Assembly (NCBI GenBank): GCA_037127315.1
Contig: JBBBDQ010000398.1
Span: forward strand, 5,450,001-5,514,000
Direction of reading: 5' to 3'
Length of the DNA stretch: 64,000 bases
DNA from: Ascarosepion bandense
Lineage: Eukaryota > Mollusca > Cephalopoda > Sepiida > Sepiidae
Part shown: in pieces, positions 41,669 to 51,944 of the stretch
Position numbering within the stretch: position 1 is the stretch's first letter
How the letters are laid out: each line of letters begins with the position of its first letter
Position numbers and translations under genes: made by a program
The notes under the pieces: generated by a model
The model's database searches: none
What the model saw: only the letters and a program-made list of their open reading frames with translations
What the model was told of the DNA's origin: nothing

Positions 41669-42057
41669 TGGCAACTGGGTCCCACCCATTCACAGTCAGG
41701 TTAGCCAAATGCAGACGACAATTCTACTCCTTCAGCTTCTTCTCTCGCACTTCCCGCCTGTAGAACTCACTCCCGTATTTTTGCTTTCCTGACGGCTACA
41801 ACCTCCAGAAATTTAAATGCAAAGTTAATACTCATCTACTAACCACTGGACTCTAGCTCTCTCCCCTCCCCTGTATAAGCTTCACTTTCTCACCGCCTAT
41901 GTGTCTGTCATTGCACCTGCTTTCTCAGCTTTCTATTGTTCCTTTCTAACTAGTTTGTACTCCTCAGTCTTTTCTAATTAATCTTTTTACATTTATGTAA
42001 CCCCGTGCACATCAGTGGCGTTTCTGCCTTGCTCGGGGTGAAATGATTAAAAAAAAA
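41667..42057 (+). mobile_element. LINE family B, short 5'-truncated copy
   Basis: Starts GACTGGCAACTGGGTCCCAC and matches 39205-39597 almost base for base through the HLLTTGL end (one premature TAG at the LWN position), 3' UTR, 3' end and A-run. Among the youngest B copies by similarity. Confidence 0.9.
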
Positions 42058-43228
42058 ATGAAATAACTAAGAAACAAGATTGCAATTTGTGTGAAAGTTC
42101 AGATAAAAAGAATTATAATAAAAAGGGGAAAAATAAAAGAACAGGAAATAAATGGACGGACGGCAAATATTGATATTGGATTTAAAATTTTTGAGGATCA
42201 AAGTTGGTTGCAAAATAACAAACCGGAAAAGTGTCCACTAGCAAAAACTGTGAAAAAGAAACTGTTAGCATTGAACTTGGGGTTACATGTAGGCACTACC
42301 GCCAATCTAGTACTGCACTTAAATTGAGAAAATATTGGCACCATAGAAAAGTTTTCATCAATTCCTGAAAGTATTTTTAGAAAAGAGAAAAATAAATTTG
42401 TTTACAGTGGTGAGAATGTGACTAAAACAGAGGATACTATGTCAGATAGCGCGCGAAAGTGTTCAGCTTTGTATTTTATCAATAATCTCTAAATATATCG
42501 CAGGAGCACCTGATTAGATGTGGCAGCAGTATTCTAGGACGAATGGTAGATTAATAAATATGTAAGATAGATTATAGAGTGAAAATTCTTATATATTTAA
42601 ATGTTTTTCTGCGATCATTTAACGAGATTATTTTAAATAAGTTCTTTAAAACATAACTTGGTATTTGTAGACGAAAATAGTCAAGTAAATTGAACTTTAT
42701 TTTGACAAAGTAACTTCTTTTCTAAACTATTCATAATGCATCTGCGTCACCATAAATGATAAGGAAATTATCTTTGCAGTAACAGACCTATCAGGACGAT
42801 GGCAGTTCACTTCATGAAGTATTAATTTCCCGCCTAAAATTGAGAAAAATATCTCTTTGTATCTATTTTAGCATATATGTTTTCTTTGTTTTGTATTTTT
42901 TTTTCTTCTTTTTTTTCTTTTTTCTTATTTTACGATATAAAAATTCCAGCAAGTTTTTTCTCTCCGAATATCGCTGCTTAGAAATATGAAGCTGGGTAAA
43001 GAATATTACCAGCTCACTGCAGCAATTCTAAAATATCGTCAATTTCTATTCAGCCTCTGGTCACGCCATATTGGACGTCCCATTAACCTTCCAATTCATT
43101 AACATGAACGCGTTAGGTCTCGCCGTTGGCGTATCGATTTTAAAACTAACCATTCGTTCTTACCGAGTAGACACTTTAAAGGAAAAGAGACAGACCGAAA
43201 CAGAGAGAAAGACAGAAAGAAAGACACG
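42058..43228. other. mostly anonymous; small LINE B remnant
   Basis: 42497-42545 (GCAGGAGCACCTGATTAGAT, GGCAGCAGTATTC) is a minus-strand piece of LINE family B coding sequence. The open frame at 42091-42327 has no resemblance I can name. The rest is AT-rich. Confidence 0.45.
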
Positions 43229-43232
43229 AGAG

Positions 43233-43276
<44 letters not shown>
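43229..43276. repeat. (GA)n microsatellite
   Basis: GA tract, 43236-43276 pure. Frames through it (SLSL, ERER) are artefacts. Confidence 0.95.
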
Positions 43277-43279
<3 letters not shown>

Positions 43280-43989
43280 AAATGAAGGTGGGGAAGCCAG
43301 ACGCCGGTAGGGCAAGTATTCCCGCCATAAAGTGAAATGGTTTTTCGTTTGGCGCCATTGTTGTTTGGGTGGCGTATATGCGATCGTTAGTGGCGGTAAA
43401 AGTCGGCTATCTCCGTTCACCATCTGAATGAGTTGGTCCAGGACTAGGAGGTGATGGGCGTTGGTAATTTATAATCATCATACACCCAACTTAAGAAACA
43501 GGATCCGGCGAGTGAATTTGCGTTTTCTAACAAACAAGAACGGATACGAACGGGGACATTTCTTCCTGTAAAATTATATACAGGATAATGTGAAATTGAT
43601 GACAATATAATCCCATTCCAACAGTATAGAAATTTATCCCCATTCCAGCATAATACACGAGGGCGGATCAAGCAGTCCGTTGCCATTAAAGTATTGGGTT
43701 GGTCCAAAACTACGTTCAATTTATTAAGTAAATTTTCTATTTAACAAAGGAACGAACTTTTTGTCAGACCCGATGGTTTTAACTGAATTTTGGTCTGAAG
43801 ATTTCAATGACTTTTACCCTTTCTCTGCGGTTTATTTTTAGAATTGTTTTAAGTATCTTGCCAAAAGAGTAAATTAATTTAGAAAGTAGATACCATAATT
43901 CTTTTCATTAGGATCGGGTTTTATGCATGGGCTTTTAAACATAAAATGAAGAAACATCTCTTTTAAAGTGTCATATTTGACGCTTTAAA
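43277..43989. other. anonymous interval
   Basis: No gene or repeat recognised. Confidence 0.4.
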
Positions 43990-44790
43990 AGGAAGATCTT
44001 CTTCTTCAATGTGCCTTGTCCCTTCCGGACGTAGGCGACCATGGCCTTTCACTTTTCCCTATCCTTGGTGGCTCTGGGCACGCCTTCTCCTGTTACACCA
44101 TGCAATCCTCGTTCCGTCATCCATCTGATTAGGTCCTTCAAATATGTTATCCGTTGCTGTCCCCTGTCTCTTTTTCCCTCTATTTTTTCCCTCTATTTGG
44201 ACTGTATCAGATTCTCCAAGCCCTCCTTCCTCTTTGCGTTTTCCAAGAACTTCAGCTGTCTCTTCCTGATACTCAGTATTAATGTCCTTTTTGTTTCCAT
44301 CTTTTCAAAGACCTCATTATTGCTCACATGCTCGATCCATGAAATTCGCAGCATCCTTCTGTAGAACCACGTTTCAGTTGCTTCAAGATTTTTCTTCATC
44401 TTTGATTATATTGTCCAGCATTCACTGCCATACTGAAGGACGGACATCACGTATCAATCCAGTACTCTCTTCCTAGTTTCTAGCAAAATTGTCCTGTTTC
44501 TTATTACTTTACTCAACTTCTGGAATGCTTCCTTCGCCAGATTTTTTTTTCGCCTTCGGATCTCTGTGTCGCACTTTCAGTCTTCTGTTATAACGCTTCC
44601 CATGTATTTAAATTTTTGTACCTGCTTGATTCTGGTATCCCCGACCTGTATTTGGCATTTTGGGCTGCCCTTTTTACTGATGACCATGCATTCGGTTTTC
44701 GTGCAGTTTATTTCTAGCCCTTTCTTGTTACTTTCTTCTGTTACCTTCTATGTTTCTTCTACTAATTTATTAATACTTCCTTCATTTTGA
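43990..44790 (-). pseudogene. RTE-like LINE C-terminal half, broken
   Basis: Minus strand: KKGLEINCTKTECMVISKKG (about 44730), CQIQVGDTRIKQVQKFKYMG, CDTEIRRRK, LAKEAFQKLSKVIRNR, MSVLQYGSECWTI then a stop, EATETWFYRRMLRISWIEHV, RKRQLKFLENAKRKEGLENL, QRITYLKDLIRWMTERG and MVAYVRKGQGT near 44003. It covers more of the protein than the copy at 3-593, reaching back to the region just after the RT palm. Stops at the SKM junction and after IQSK, and one insertion. 44791-44815 repeats its last 25 bp (ATTAATACTTCCTTCATTTT). Confidence 0.8.
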
Positions 44791-45458
44791 TTTATTAATA
44801 CTTCCTTCATTTTAATTTCACTTACTTTTTATCGCAGCTGTTCGTACCATTATTCTTTAGCGATACCTGTCTCCGAATGTAGAATAATATTGTTTAAAGA
44901 AGAGATGAAAGTCAAGTGAAATTCAGACAAAAATTACTAGTGATACTAGTCGAAATTTAACCGTAATCATGCTTAATGCTTGAGTTCCTCATCGATTATG
45001 ATGCCTCATTCGAAAGGCATATAATGATACACTTAAAGATAAAACAATGAAAGGCGGGTTCGTTATATTCACTTACTCGCAGGTATGAATTCGCCTCTTC
45101 GTTCTATAGATATTTGGATGTTGGGAGTTCAAATATTCGTTTTGCTAGTAGCGAAAAATCACAGACTGGTTCAGTGGAAGAATGGAAGAAAGAGATAACT
45201 GAGACAATGGAAGAATATTTCCTTTTTTTTTTTTAATTTTAAATTTAATTTTTTTTTCAAGTGAGGTTCATCCTGCACATGGCCATTGCCATTTCCGGTA
45301 AGAGGTACTTTACGCGGATAGCAGAAGATGATAACGGCTAAACAGGTTAAGATTATAGTGATTAGGAAAACATCTAGAGAGTCCGTTCCACAGAGGAGTG
45401 GTTGTTGAAAGGAGCTGCTCGAGTGGAATTTTTTTATCAAATGTATATGGAGTAGTGA
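44791..45458. other. anonymous interval
   Basis: No feature recognised. Confidence 0.4.
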
Positions 45459-45465
45459 AAGTAGG

Positions 45466-45773
45466 CCAGTCAGTTAGTTAAGTGCCATACGTGATACACG
45501 CTTGGGCGATCATGTCTCGAAAGAGACATGACTGACTGGGCAGAAGATTATCCCGCAGTAGGTTGACATTGCTTTCTGCGGTAGACTGGTTGCCGACCAA
45601 GGCTATAGAACCCAATCTGTCCTGCTATTTAACCCATAACTGGAAGGAAGAGACGGATTAATACCTTTCCCAAGGGTACTTGCGCGTAAGTGAATGCAAG
45701 GAATTCAACTGGACTTCGAACTCGGCACCCCGGGTTCACGTTCCGAGCCGATATCCACTGTACCACAACGCAC
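45466..45773 (-). mobile_element. tRNA-derived SINE, family S1, with 7-bp TSD
   Basis: Full length and close to consensus on the minus strand (head GTGCGTTGTGGTACAGTGGA, ends TTAACTAACTGA). Flanked by AAGTAGG at 45459-45465 and 45774-45780, a target-site duplication that fixes the family's ends. Confidence 0.9.
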
Positions 45774-45780
45774 AAGTAGG

Positions 45781-46089
45781 TGGTTTGCTAAAATTTGACT
45801 GGCATGACATAAGTAGCCGCATTTTTATCCATCTTTTGAATATAAAAACAAAACACGCAATAAAAATAAAACAAGACGTACACCCTTGTCCACATTAATT
45901 GAAACAAATACTTTCGTTTAATTTCTCTCACCATGCGGACAGTTGTAGACCCACTAGAGTGAAAGGGTGTAATCGGTATCTATTTTTCTTTACATTAGAT
46001 CATTTCCAGCGGTGTGCAGTAATATGAATCTATTTTCAGGGTGTATAATGAAATTTCTTTATCCTTGAAAAATATTGCGTCATCCATGA
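45781..46089. other. anonymous interval
   Basis: No feature seen. Confidence 0.4.
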
Positions 46090-46425
46090 TTGCATCAGTT
46101 TATCACGCCAAGAGACTACTGTTTCGATCGTCGATTAGTTGTCCTACAGACATTGCATGAGATGGACGTTACTCCGAGAAATCGTACAAAAATTTTAACG
46201 CTGAACAAACACACTGGCAAGTCTTATAGAATGATGGCGGATATTGTTGATATCAGCCTTTCAAATGTCGGTCAAAATGCGAAAAAACAAACTGGATTCA
46301 TCAGTCTAAAACGTAAAGGAAAATGAGATCGGAAGAGAAAAAACAACGTCAAAATGACGTATATGCTATCAAGGGAAAGTGTGACAAATCCTCGGAAGAC
46401 ATTATTCGTTTTGTTTAATTAATTT
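46090..46425 (+). pseudogene. Tc1-like transposase, N-terminal helix-turn-helix part
   Basis: Open frame to 46326 reads VTPRNRTKILTLNKHTGKSY, MMADIVDISLSNVGQNAKKQ, GFISLKRKGK then TGA, with MRSEEKKQRQNDVYAIKGKC following. The family pattern is R..IL.L..HTGKSYR.IA-IVGISLGSV..I-KKQ...GSISPKRKGKCGRKRKT: the paired-type HTH that binds the transposon ends. The catalytic DDE domain is missing; a hairpin begins at 46432. A C-terminal Tc1 piece lies at 47.9 kb but need not belong to it. Confidence 0.65.
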
Positions 46426-46431
46426 AAATAA

Positions 46432-46548
46432 GAGATCAGCATTATTAATTGACTATTAGTTTCACTTTATTTTTATTGCGAAACTTAGAATTTAAAATTC
46501 GCAATAAAAATAAAATGAAACTAATAGTCGATTAATAATGCTGATCTC
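46432..46548. repeat. large hairpin, about 50-bp arms
   Basis: 46432-46482 (GAGATCAGCATTATTAATTG ...) is inverted at 46498-46548 (... ATTAATAATGCTGATCTC) with one or two mismatches and a ~15-nt loop. Confidence 0.9.
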
Positions 46549-46847
46549 AGTTTAATCAAATATTAATATTAATGCCGCAAAAAATCGTTTTTTGAATCTG
46601 TTCTCGTATTCTTCAAATTAGAAGTTACTTAAATCTGATTGGTCCACACTGTCTATGCAACAATGCCTCCTGGTTAAGGGGGTTTGGCTTGTTTTTAACC
46701 TCTTAAAACGCTTCATCTTAAAATAAACCTAATCACTTGATAAGACACAATTAGTGTCGAAAGAAAATAGCTACTTTTTTAGTGATAGTGATATTATAAC
46801 ATATTTAGGTTATAATTTCTGAATAAATATTATATATATATATAGAA

Positions 46848-46963
46848 TCGCCGAATGAAGCCAATTCGGTCAGGTTTCGATCCCGGGTTAGGAAGCGACC
46901 GGAGTCTAAGCCGTACTGATGATCTGTAATACAGCGAAACAGATCTGTCTGAGGATGACTATA

Positions 46964-46966
<3 letters not shown>
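46848..46966 (+). mobile_element. S3 repeat, 3' part with intact hammerhead
   Basis: Starts inside the tRNA-like block (GAATCGCCGAATGAAGCCAA, box B-like GGTTTCGATCC) after a short (TA)n, continues GGAGTCTAAGCCGTA, hammerhead, GGATGACTATAG, and enters (TA)n. Confidence 0.75.
46911..46954 (+). ncRNA. hammerhead ribozyme (S3 copy b)
   Basis: CCGUA (46911-46915), CUGAUGA (46916-46922), stem II CUGU-AAU-ACAG, GAAA (46936-46939), stem III ACA-GAUC-UGU, C17 at 46949, UGAGG (46950-46954). Stem I pairs A-U, U-G, mismatch, C-G, C-G. It differs from copy a in stem I, and the outer pairs are kept by different bases. Confidence 0.7.

Positions 46967-47024
<58 letters not shown>
46966..47024. repeat. (TA)n microsatellite
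   Basis: TA tract at the S3 3' end. Confidence 0.95.
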
Positions 47025-47028
<4 letters not shown>

Positions 47029-47256
47029 TTGATACATTTATGGGTTAAAGTGCTCAATATCAGCGATAAAGCGTATGCAATTATAAAACTGAACACTAAA
47101 GTCAATATCCAAATTCGACAGTTTGTTTTATGCTAAATTCAATCGCAAATCAATGCAAACCTAATGGCGTGACAATTCAGTTTAGCATGAAACATACTGT
47201 CGCCTCTACGTGTTCACTTCAATGTTCACTTGTATATATATATACACCAGGGTCAC

Positions 47257-47641
47257 AATTATTAGACGAACGCAGTGTTTTAAAAGTATGATGTATTTCA
47301 TACTATATTTTAGTATTTATTGCCAAGTGAATAATTATAAATGAAAATAGAATGGTGCGTTTGTTAATATTGCACAATAGCATGTGCATCAAATGAATTT
47401 ATAAATATTTAATAATTATCTATATTGCAGTTTCATCAATGAAAGAATGAAGAAAAATTAAGGTGATTCGGACGATTTAAGGTGATTTAAGGTGATTGTA
47501 AAATTTCGCAAATTTATAATAACAAAAGAGCCATTCTATTTTCATTTAGAATTCTCTACTTGGCAATAAATACTAAAATTAGTATCAAATACTTCATTTC
47601 TTGTAAAAACTGGGGTAGTCTAATAATTATGGCCGGTCGTA
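47257..47641. mobile_element. MITE with about 115-bp terminal inverted repeats
   Basis: Left TIR (CACAATTATTAGACGAACGC ... AATGAAAATAGAATGG-type, 47265-47373) is inverted at 47528-47632 (CCATTCTATTTTCATTTAGA ... TAGTCTAATAATTATGGCCG). The ~150-bp centre has a GGTGATTTAAGGTGATT triplication at 47461-47495 and no ORF. The ends resemble those of Tc1/mariner-type elements. Confidence 0.75.
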
Positions 47642-47939
47642 TATATATATATATATAGAGAGAGAGGGGGGGAGAGAGAGGGAGAGAGAGAGCAGAAAAA
47701 ATAATATAATATGGAAAATTCGATTAACATAATAACATAATATGGAAAATATTATAAACTATCAAAAGGTTGTCTATTTTGTTATGTATGTTGATTTAGT
47801 ATTAATAGTACTTCATATTTATTTTGCTATTTTTTTTTAATTTGGTACAGATAATATTTAAATAAGTTATTTTGAAATCAACAGTTAAGACTATTTAGAA
47901 ATTTTAAGTGATCACCTTCATTTTATGATTCATGAACTG

Positions 47940-48285
47940 TTTCTACAGGGAAATACCATCATTTAGGAAGATAATGCACACGTTCATATTGTTAAAGTTG
48001 TAGCGGAATGGCACGAAGAACATTCTAGTGAAGTAGAACATTTTATCTGACCACCACAGTCCCCAGATCTCAACATCCATGAAAACTGATGGTTTATTTT
48101 AGCGAAAAAGGTGAGGTGTCGATATCTTACACCCCCATATTTAAAAGAATTGGAAACTGTTTTAGATGAAGAATGAATAAATATTCCTCTAGAACCACAA
48201 CTTTCTACGCAGCACAAAATTCAAGCTGTAATTAATACCAAAAGGGTGTTAACTTATACTGAATTAAACGTGCTGATATATATAT
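47940..48285 (+). pseudogene. Tc1-like transposase, C-terminal catalytic part
   Basis: FLQGNTII, EDNAHVHIVKVVAEWHEEHS, a stop, PPQSPDLNIHEN, WFILAKKVRCRYLTPPYLKE. EDNAHVH and SPDLN-HEN are the second and third catalytic neighbourhoods of Tc1 transposases (family EDNAPIHTA and QSPDLNPIENLW). TGA/TAA codons after HFI, before WFI and after DEE break it. Confidence 0.7.
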
Positions 48286-48337
48286 AGTAATGTTTGTTAC
48301 AATGTTTTATAAAAGCATAGTATCACTACACAAAACT

Positions 48338-49165
48338 TTTCGCGTTTCAGAGCCACGTTTGCTCCTCTTCTGGTGATGAGGTTTAATGAAAATTAAATGG
48401 TGAAAACGATTTATTTTTGGTAATATGATATGTAAGTGAATGTGATGGGAGTGTTGTACGATTTAGCCGGCAGTTTGTAGCCATAGTGATGCAGCCTTGG
48501 GTTAGGAGAGTGGTGCGGAGTAGCTTAGTTTTGGACAGAGCACTTTTTAGTTTTGTTTGGGTAATTTATATATTGGAATGTAAGTTTTTTTTTTAAGGAA
48601 GGTTAGATACTGTTTAATTTACTACATTGAGTGGATGGAATAAAGTTGCTGTTTATGTTGTTTGAGTTTATTTTCTTTTATTTATACGTTGTTCGTTTAT
48701 TTCTTTTAATTTGAGGTTTAAACATGGGTGTTTATTATCTTTTTGGAGGGGATTATTTAATATGAATGAGGTATTTTTTGGTTAATTAAATTTTCATGAA
48801 AAATATTTTTGATGTATACATACCACTGCTACGGTTCAATAATTCGCCGTTGTTGGAGTACTTTAGAAAGTGTAGTTTTTCACTTAAGCATAAAGGGCAG
48901 ATGTCGTTAATCGAGTTGTAGGTTCTAGTTTTTTCCAGGATTTCCCATTTACTTTTGGTTTCTGTTTTGTGTCTTTTAACTTCCAAAATATGTAAAAAGA
49001 GATGTTTGGTTTCGATATAAGTTGTTTTTGAATGAAGTTAAGTGCATGTACCAATGCTGCTTAAATGAGTTCTTTGTAGATCCGATATACGCTTTATTTA
49101 TAGTGGGGTTTTCTATTGATGTTATATTGCATTGATAGACAATTGAATTTAATTTACACATATTT
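48338..49165 (-). pseudogene. Penelope-like element remnant: GIY-YIG endonuclease and hammerhead-like end
   Basis: Minus strand 49161-48979: MCKLNSIVYQCNI, INKAYIGSTKNSFKQHWYMH, TSFKNNLYRNQTSLFTYF. With a frameshift near 48985 it continues KSKWEILEKTRTYN, CPLCLSEKLHFLKYSNNGEL, LNRSSGM. The VYQC/YIGST pair is the GIY-YIG core in its Penelope form; the R of the usual FK.R..NH is replaced (FKQHWYMH). CPLC...EK...LLNR is the downstream Cys motif. 400 bp further on the minus strand (48382-48338): CAGAAGA, GAGC/GCUC, GAAACGCG, a degraded hammerhead in the place known for Penelope-like elements. The RT domain is absent; an S1 SINE abuts the 5' side. Confidence 0.65.
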
Positions 49166-49168
49166 TGT

Positions 49169-49480
49169 CAGTCAGTCAGTTAAGTGCCATACGTGAAACA
49201 CGCTTGGGCGATCATGTCTCGCAAGAGACATAACTGACTGGGGAGAAGATTATCCCGCAGTAGGTTGCCATTGCTTTCTGCGGTAGACTGGTTGCCAGCC
49301 AAGGCTATAGAACCAAACCTTTCCTGTTATTTAACCCATAACTGGAAGGAAGAGACGGATTAATACCTTTCCCAAGGGTATTTGTGCGTAAGTGAATGCA
49401 GTGAATTCAACTGGAATTCGAACTCGGCTCCTCAATTTCTCGTTCCGAGCCGATATCCACTGCACCACAACGCACATCCT
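49169..49480 (-). mobile_element. tRNA-derived SINE, family S1
   Basis: Near-consensus full copy. Its head ends GTGCGTTGTGGTGCAGTGGA on the minus strand and is followed outside by AAGGTAGGATGTGCG, creating a 12-bp-arm palindrome at 49470-49496. Confidence 0.9.
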
Positions 49481-49730
49481 AAGGTAGGATGTGCGTTCAG
49501 TAGGGTACTGAACAATAAATTAGAAAACAAAAATTATCAGTTCTATATTCTGTACACCTGTTTGCATTCTGCAAATACACAAGTGATTTTTATATTTTTC
49601 ATTTTGATTTATTTTGGAGAAGAAAAAAAGTCAGGATCAAAATTTTTGCACAACATAAAATACTGAGTGAATGATTTGTATTATTTTTTAAAACTTAATC
49701 CCTGGATATAAGTGTTCATTTACCAATTAA

Positions 49731-50436
49731 TTAGTCGGTGCGTAAATGGTGAGGATAATCCAACAAGATTACCTTAATATAAATTCTTTGGTTCAACACA
49801 TTCACGGAGGCATCACTGTGTATATTTCATATGAATTATTAGTTTTATTTTTCTGAACACTCGCTTTTTGTCTGCTTTTGAAGGAACCAGCTGCAATGTT
49901 GAATTGAACTTGGTACCTTGATTCTCTCTTAGATATTTTCCTGTGAAGCTTCTTGTCATATTCATTGCTTAAAGCACATATCAGTCAATCAATTTGTGTA
50001 TGTTGGCGGTGGTGGTATTCAAATGCAATAATCGTCATCTAGTATCCCACTGTTCACCAAACTGTTAAAATGTACCCTTATTAGTAGATTTCAGCTTGAT
50101 GAGACTTAAGAACCTTTCAGTATGAATCCCTTGCTGTTAGTTCAAGCGGATTCACTTGCGCTCAAACTTTTATACCAGCTATCAATTTACAGAGGTCAGA
50201 GTTAGCAAAATTATTATACTTTCTAATTTCTACTCCAGCTCACACCAGATCTCAGGCTGAACTTTTATATATATGATCTGTCACAAAATTACCTGGAAAA
50301 ATGGTTGGTTCTTTGTAGTGTTCCAGAAAGTACCTTAACTTTTTACCATGCTCTATCATTACAAGAGATGGATCAAACCAAAAATGGAAGATTCCTGTTA
50401 CTTCTGGCCTGGAGCTGCCCACTTTACAATATTACA

Positions 50437-50519
<83 letters not shown>

Positions 50520-50570
50520 AGTCGGTGCGTAAATGGTGAGGATAATCCAACAAGATTACCTTAATATAAA
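49731..50570. repeat. 51-bp perfect direct repeat 789 bp apart
   Basis: 49731-49781 and 50520-50570 are identical (AGTCGGTGCGTAAATGGTGA ... TTACCTTAATATAAA). The intervening sequence holds no gene I recognise and ends in a CA/TA microsatellite. The flanks TACCAATTAATT (left, before the repeat) and ATTAATTGGTA (right, after it) are inverted. Confidence 0.85.
50443..50517. repeat. (CA)n-(TA)n microsatellite
   Basis: CA 50439-50480, TA 50488-50517. Confidence 0.95.
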
Positions 50571-50750
50571 ATATTAATTGGTAAATGCAAGTAGAGAGTT
50601 TGATGGGTGTAGTATAAGTTAGTATAAGTAAGTAGGTTGGTCTAATGGGGTCAAACAGACGCCAAAAGTCAAAGGAATGTTTTTTTTTTTCAGTGGTCAA
50701 ATCATTTCAGGACAGTCTAAACAACTTCAAACTACCCATATTTGGAACTG

Positions 50751-50753
<3 letters not shown>

Positions 50754-50817
<64 letters not shown>

Positions 50818-50830
50818 CCCCTATTCCCTC
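50754..50830. repeat. (TC)n microsatellite
   Basis: CT tract 50753-50803 then CTTT repeats. ORFs here are SLSL artefacts. Confidence 0.95.
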
Positions 50831-51799
50831 CCTTTCCTTTCTTTCCTTTTTTCATTTTTCTCTTTCCCCTTACATTTATTGTCATTTATTTGTTTGTTTG
50901 TCATCTTATGTTTATTATTATTTTTATTATTATCCCTCTCTACATTTTAAGAAAACGTTCATTCCGGCAGAAATTTTGTACCAGATGGAGGAAATATTGT
51001 AAAATGTCTGGTGATATGAGCGAATTAAACTTCCTTGAAATGAACTATAGTTTATAACAAATATGACCCGTTGAGTTTTCCTTTATATATATATATATAT
51101 ATTTAAGTTATAAATACCTAAAGTAATATTCAAATAAACGTTCAATTTGTAATCCTCATCTTCTTCGGAATTATTTTTTTCCGGAATTTCTCGGTAATGG
51201 TTAAATTTCTTAAATGTACCATAACCATCCAGTTGTATTCCCTGTTGTTTTATTGGAAGTGTAAAGAGCTTTGATTAACTTAGATTTCACTTCGCCTGTA
51301 TTTAATATCCCTTGATATGGCTTGCGGTTTCTCTGTAAATTGCATACGTGACTCTTGCTAATTGACTTGCCTGAAAACTATCTGGCATGTGTCAAGGAAC
51401 CACATCATGTCTTCTCACTGTCTCTTTAGGCTTCATCTTAACAAACAAAATGAGGTTGCTCTACAAAACTGCAACAAAATTTCAAAAACTATTTTGTGGA
51501 TTCCCCACAATATCTAAACAACAATATATTTCAACATTTCAAAAACGTTGGTCATTAATATTATAATAACAGAAGATAAATGATAAATTTCAGAAAAAAA
51601 TATTAGAACATCTATTCATAATCTAAATTAAAGATTTCCAATTAATAAATACGAAAATTAGTTTTCTACCTTCTCTCAATAGTGTTTAATAAAGAGCGTT
51701 TCAAATAACTGTGGAAATTGTGAGTTAACCATGATATATTTCGGAAGAAATTTACAATAATACAGAATATACGTTAAAAGCAAACATTCTGCATGCGGT
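50831..51799. other. anonymous interval
   Basis: No gene recognised; (TA)n at 51084-51104. Confidence 0.4.
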
Positions 51800-51944
51800 T
51801 ATAAAATGAATTCAGTAATTATAGAAAAATAAAAAGGAGTGTGAGAGAAAGATGTGTCTTATCACCGGATTTATTCAGTCTATACAGGGAGACAATTTTA
51901 AGAGAATGACAAATTGTGATTCATTACTAGTGGCCACAATAATA

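Noticed and set aside
42091..42327. 78-codon lysine-rich ORF
   Set aside because: No family resemblance, AT-rich background; open length is expected by chance here.
43071..43310. Arg/Glu-rich small protein
   Set aside because: Translation of (GA)n; the same holds for Ser-Leu frames at 13.7, 43.2 and 50.7 kb.
50305..50532. Possible small gene (75 codons)
   Set aside because: Ends in translated CA/TA microsatellite and has no recognised domain.
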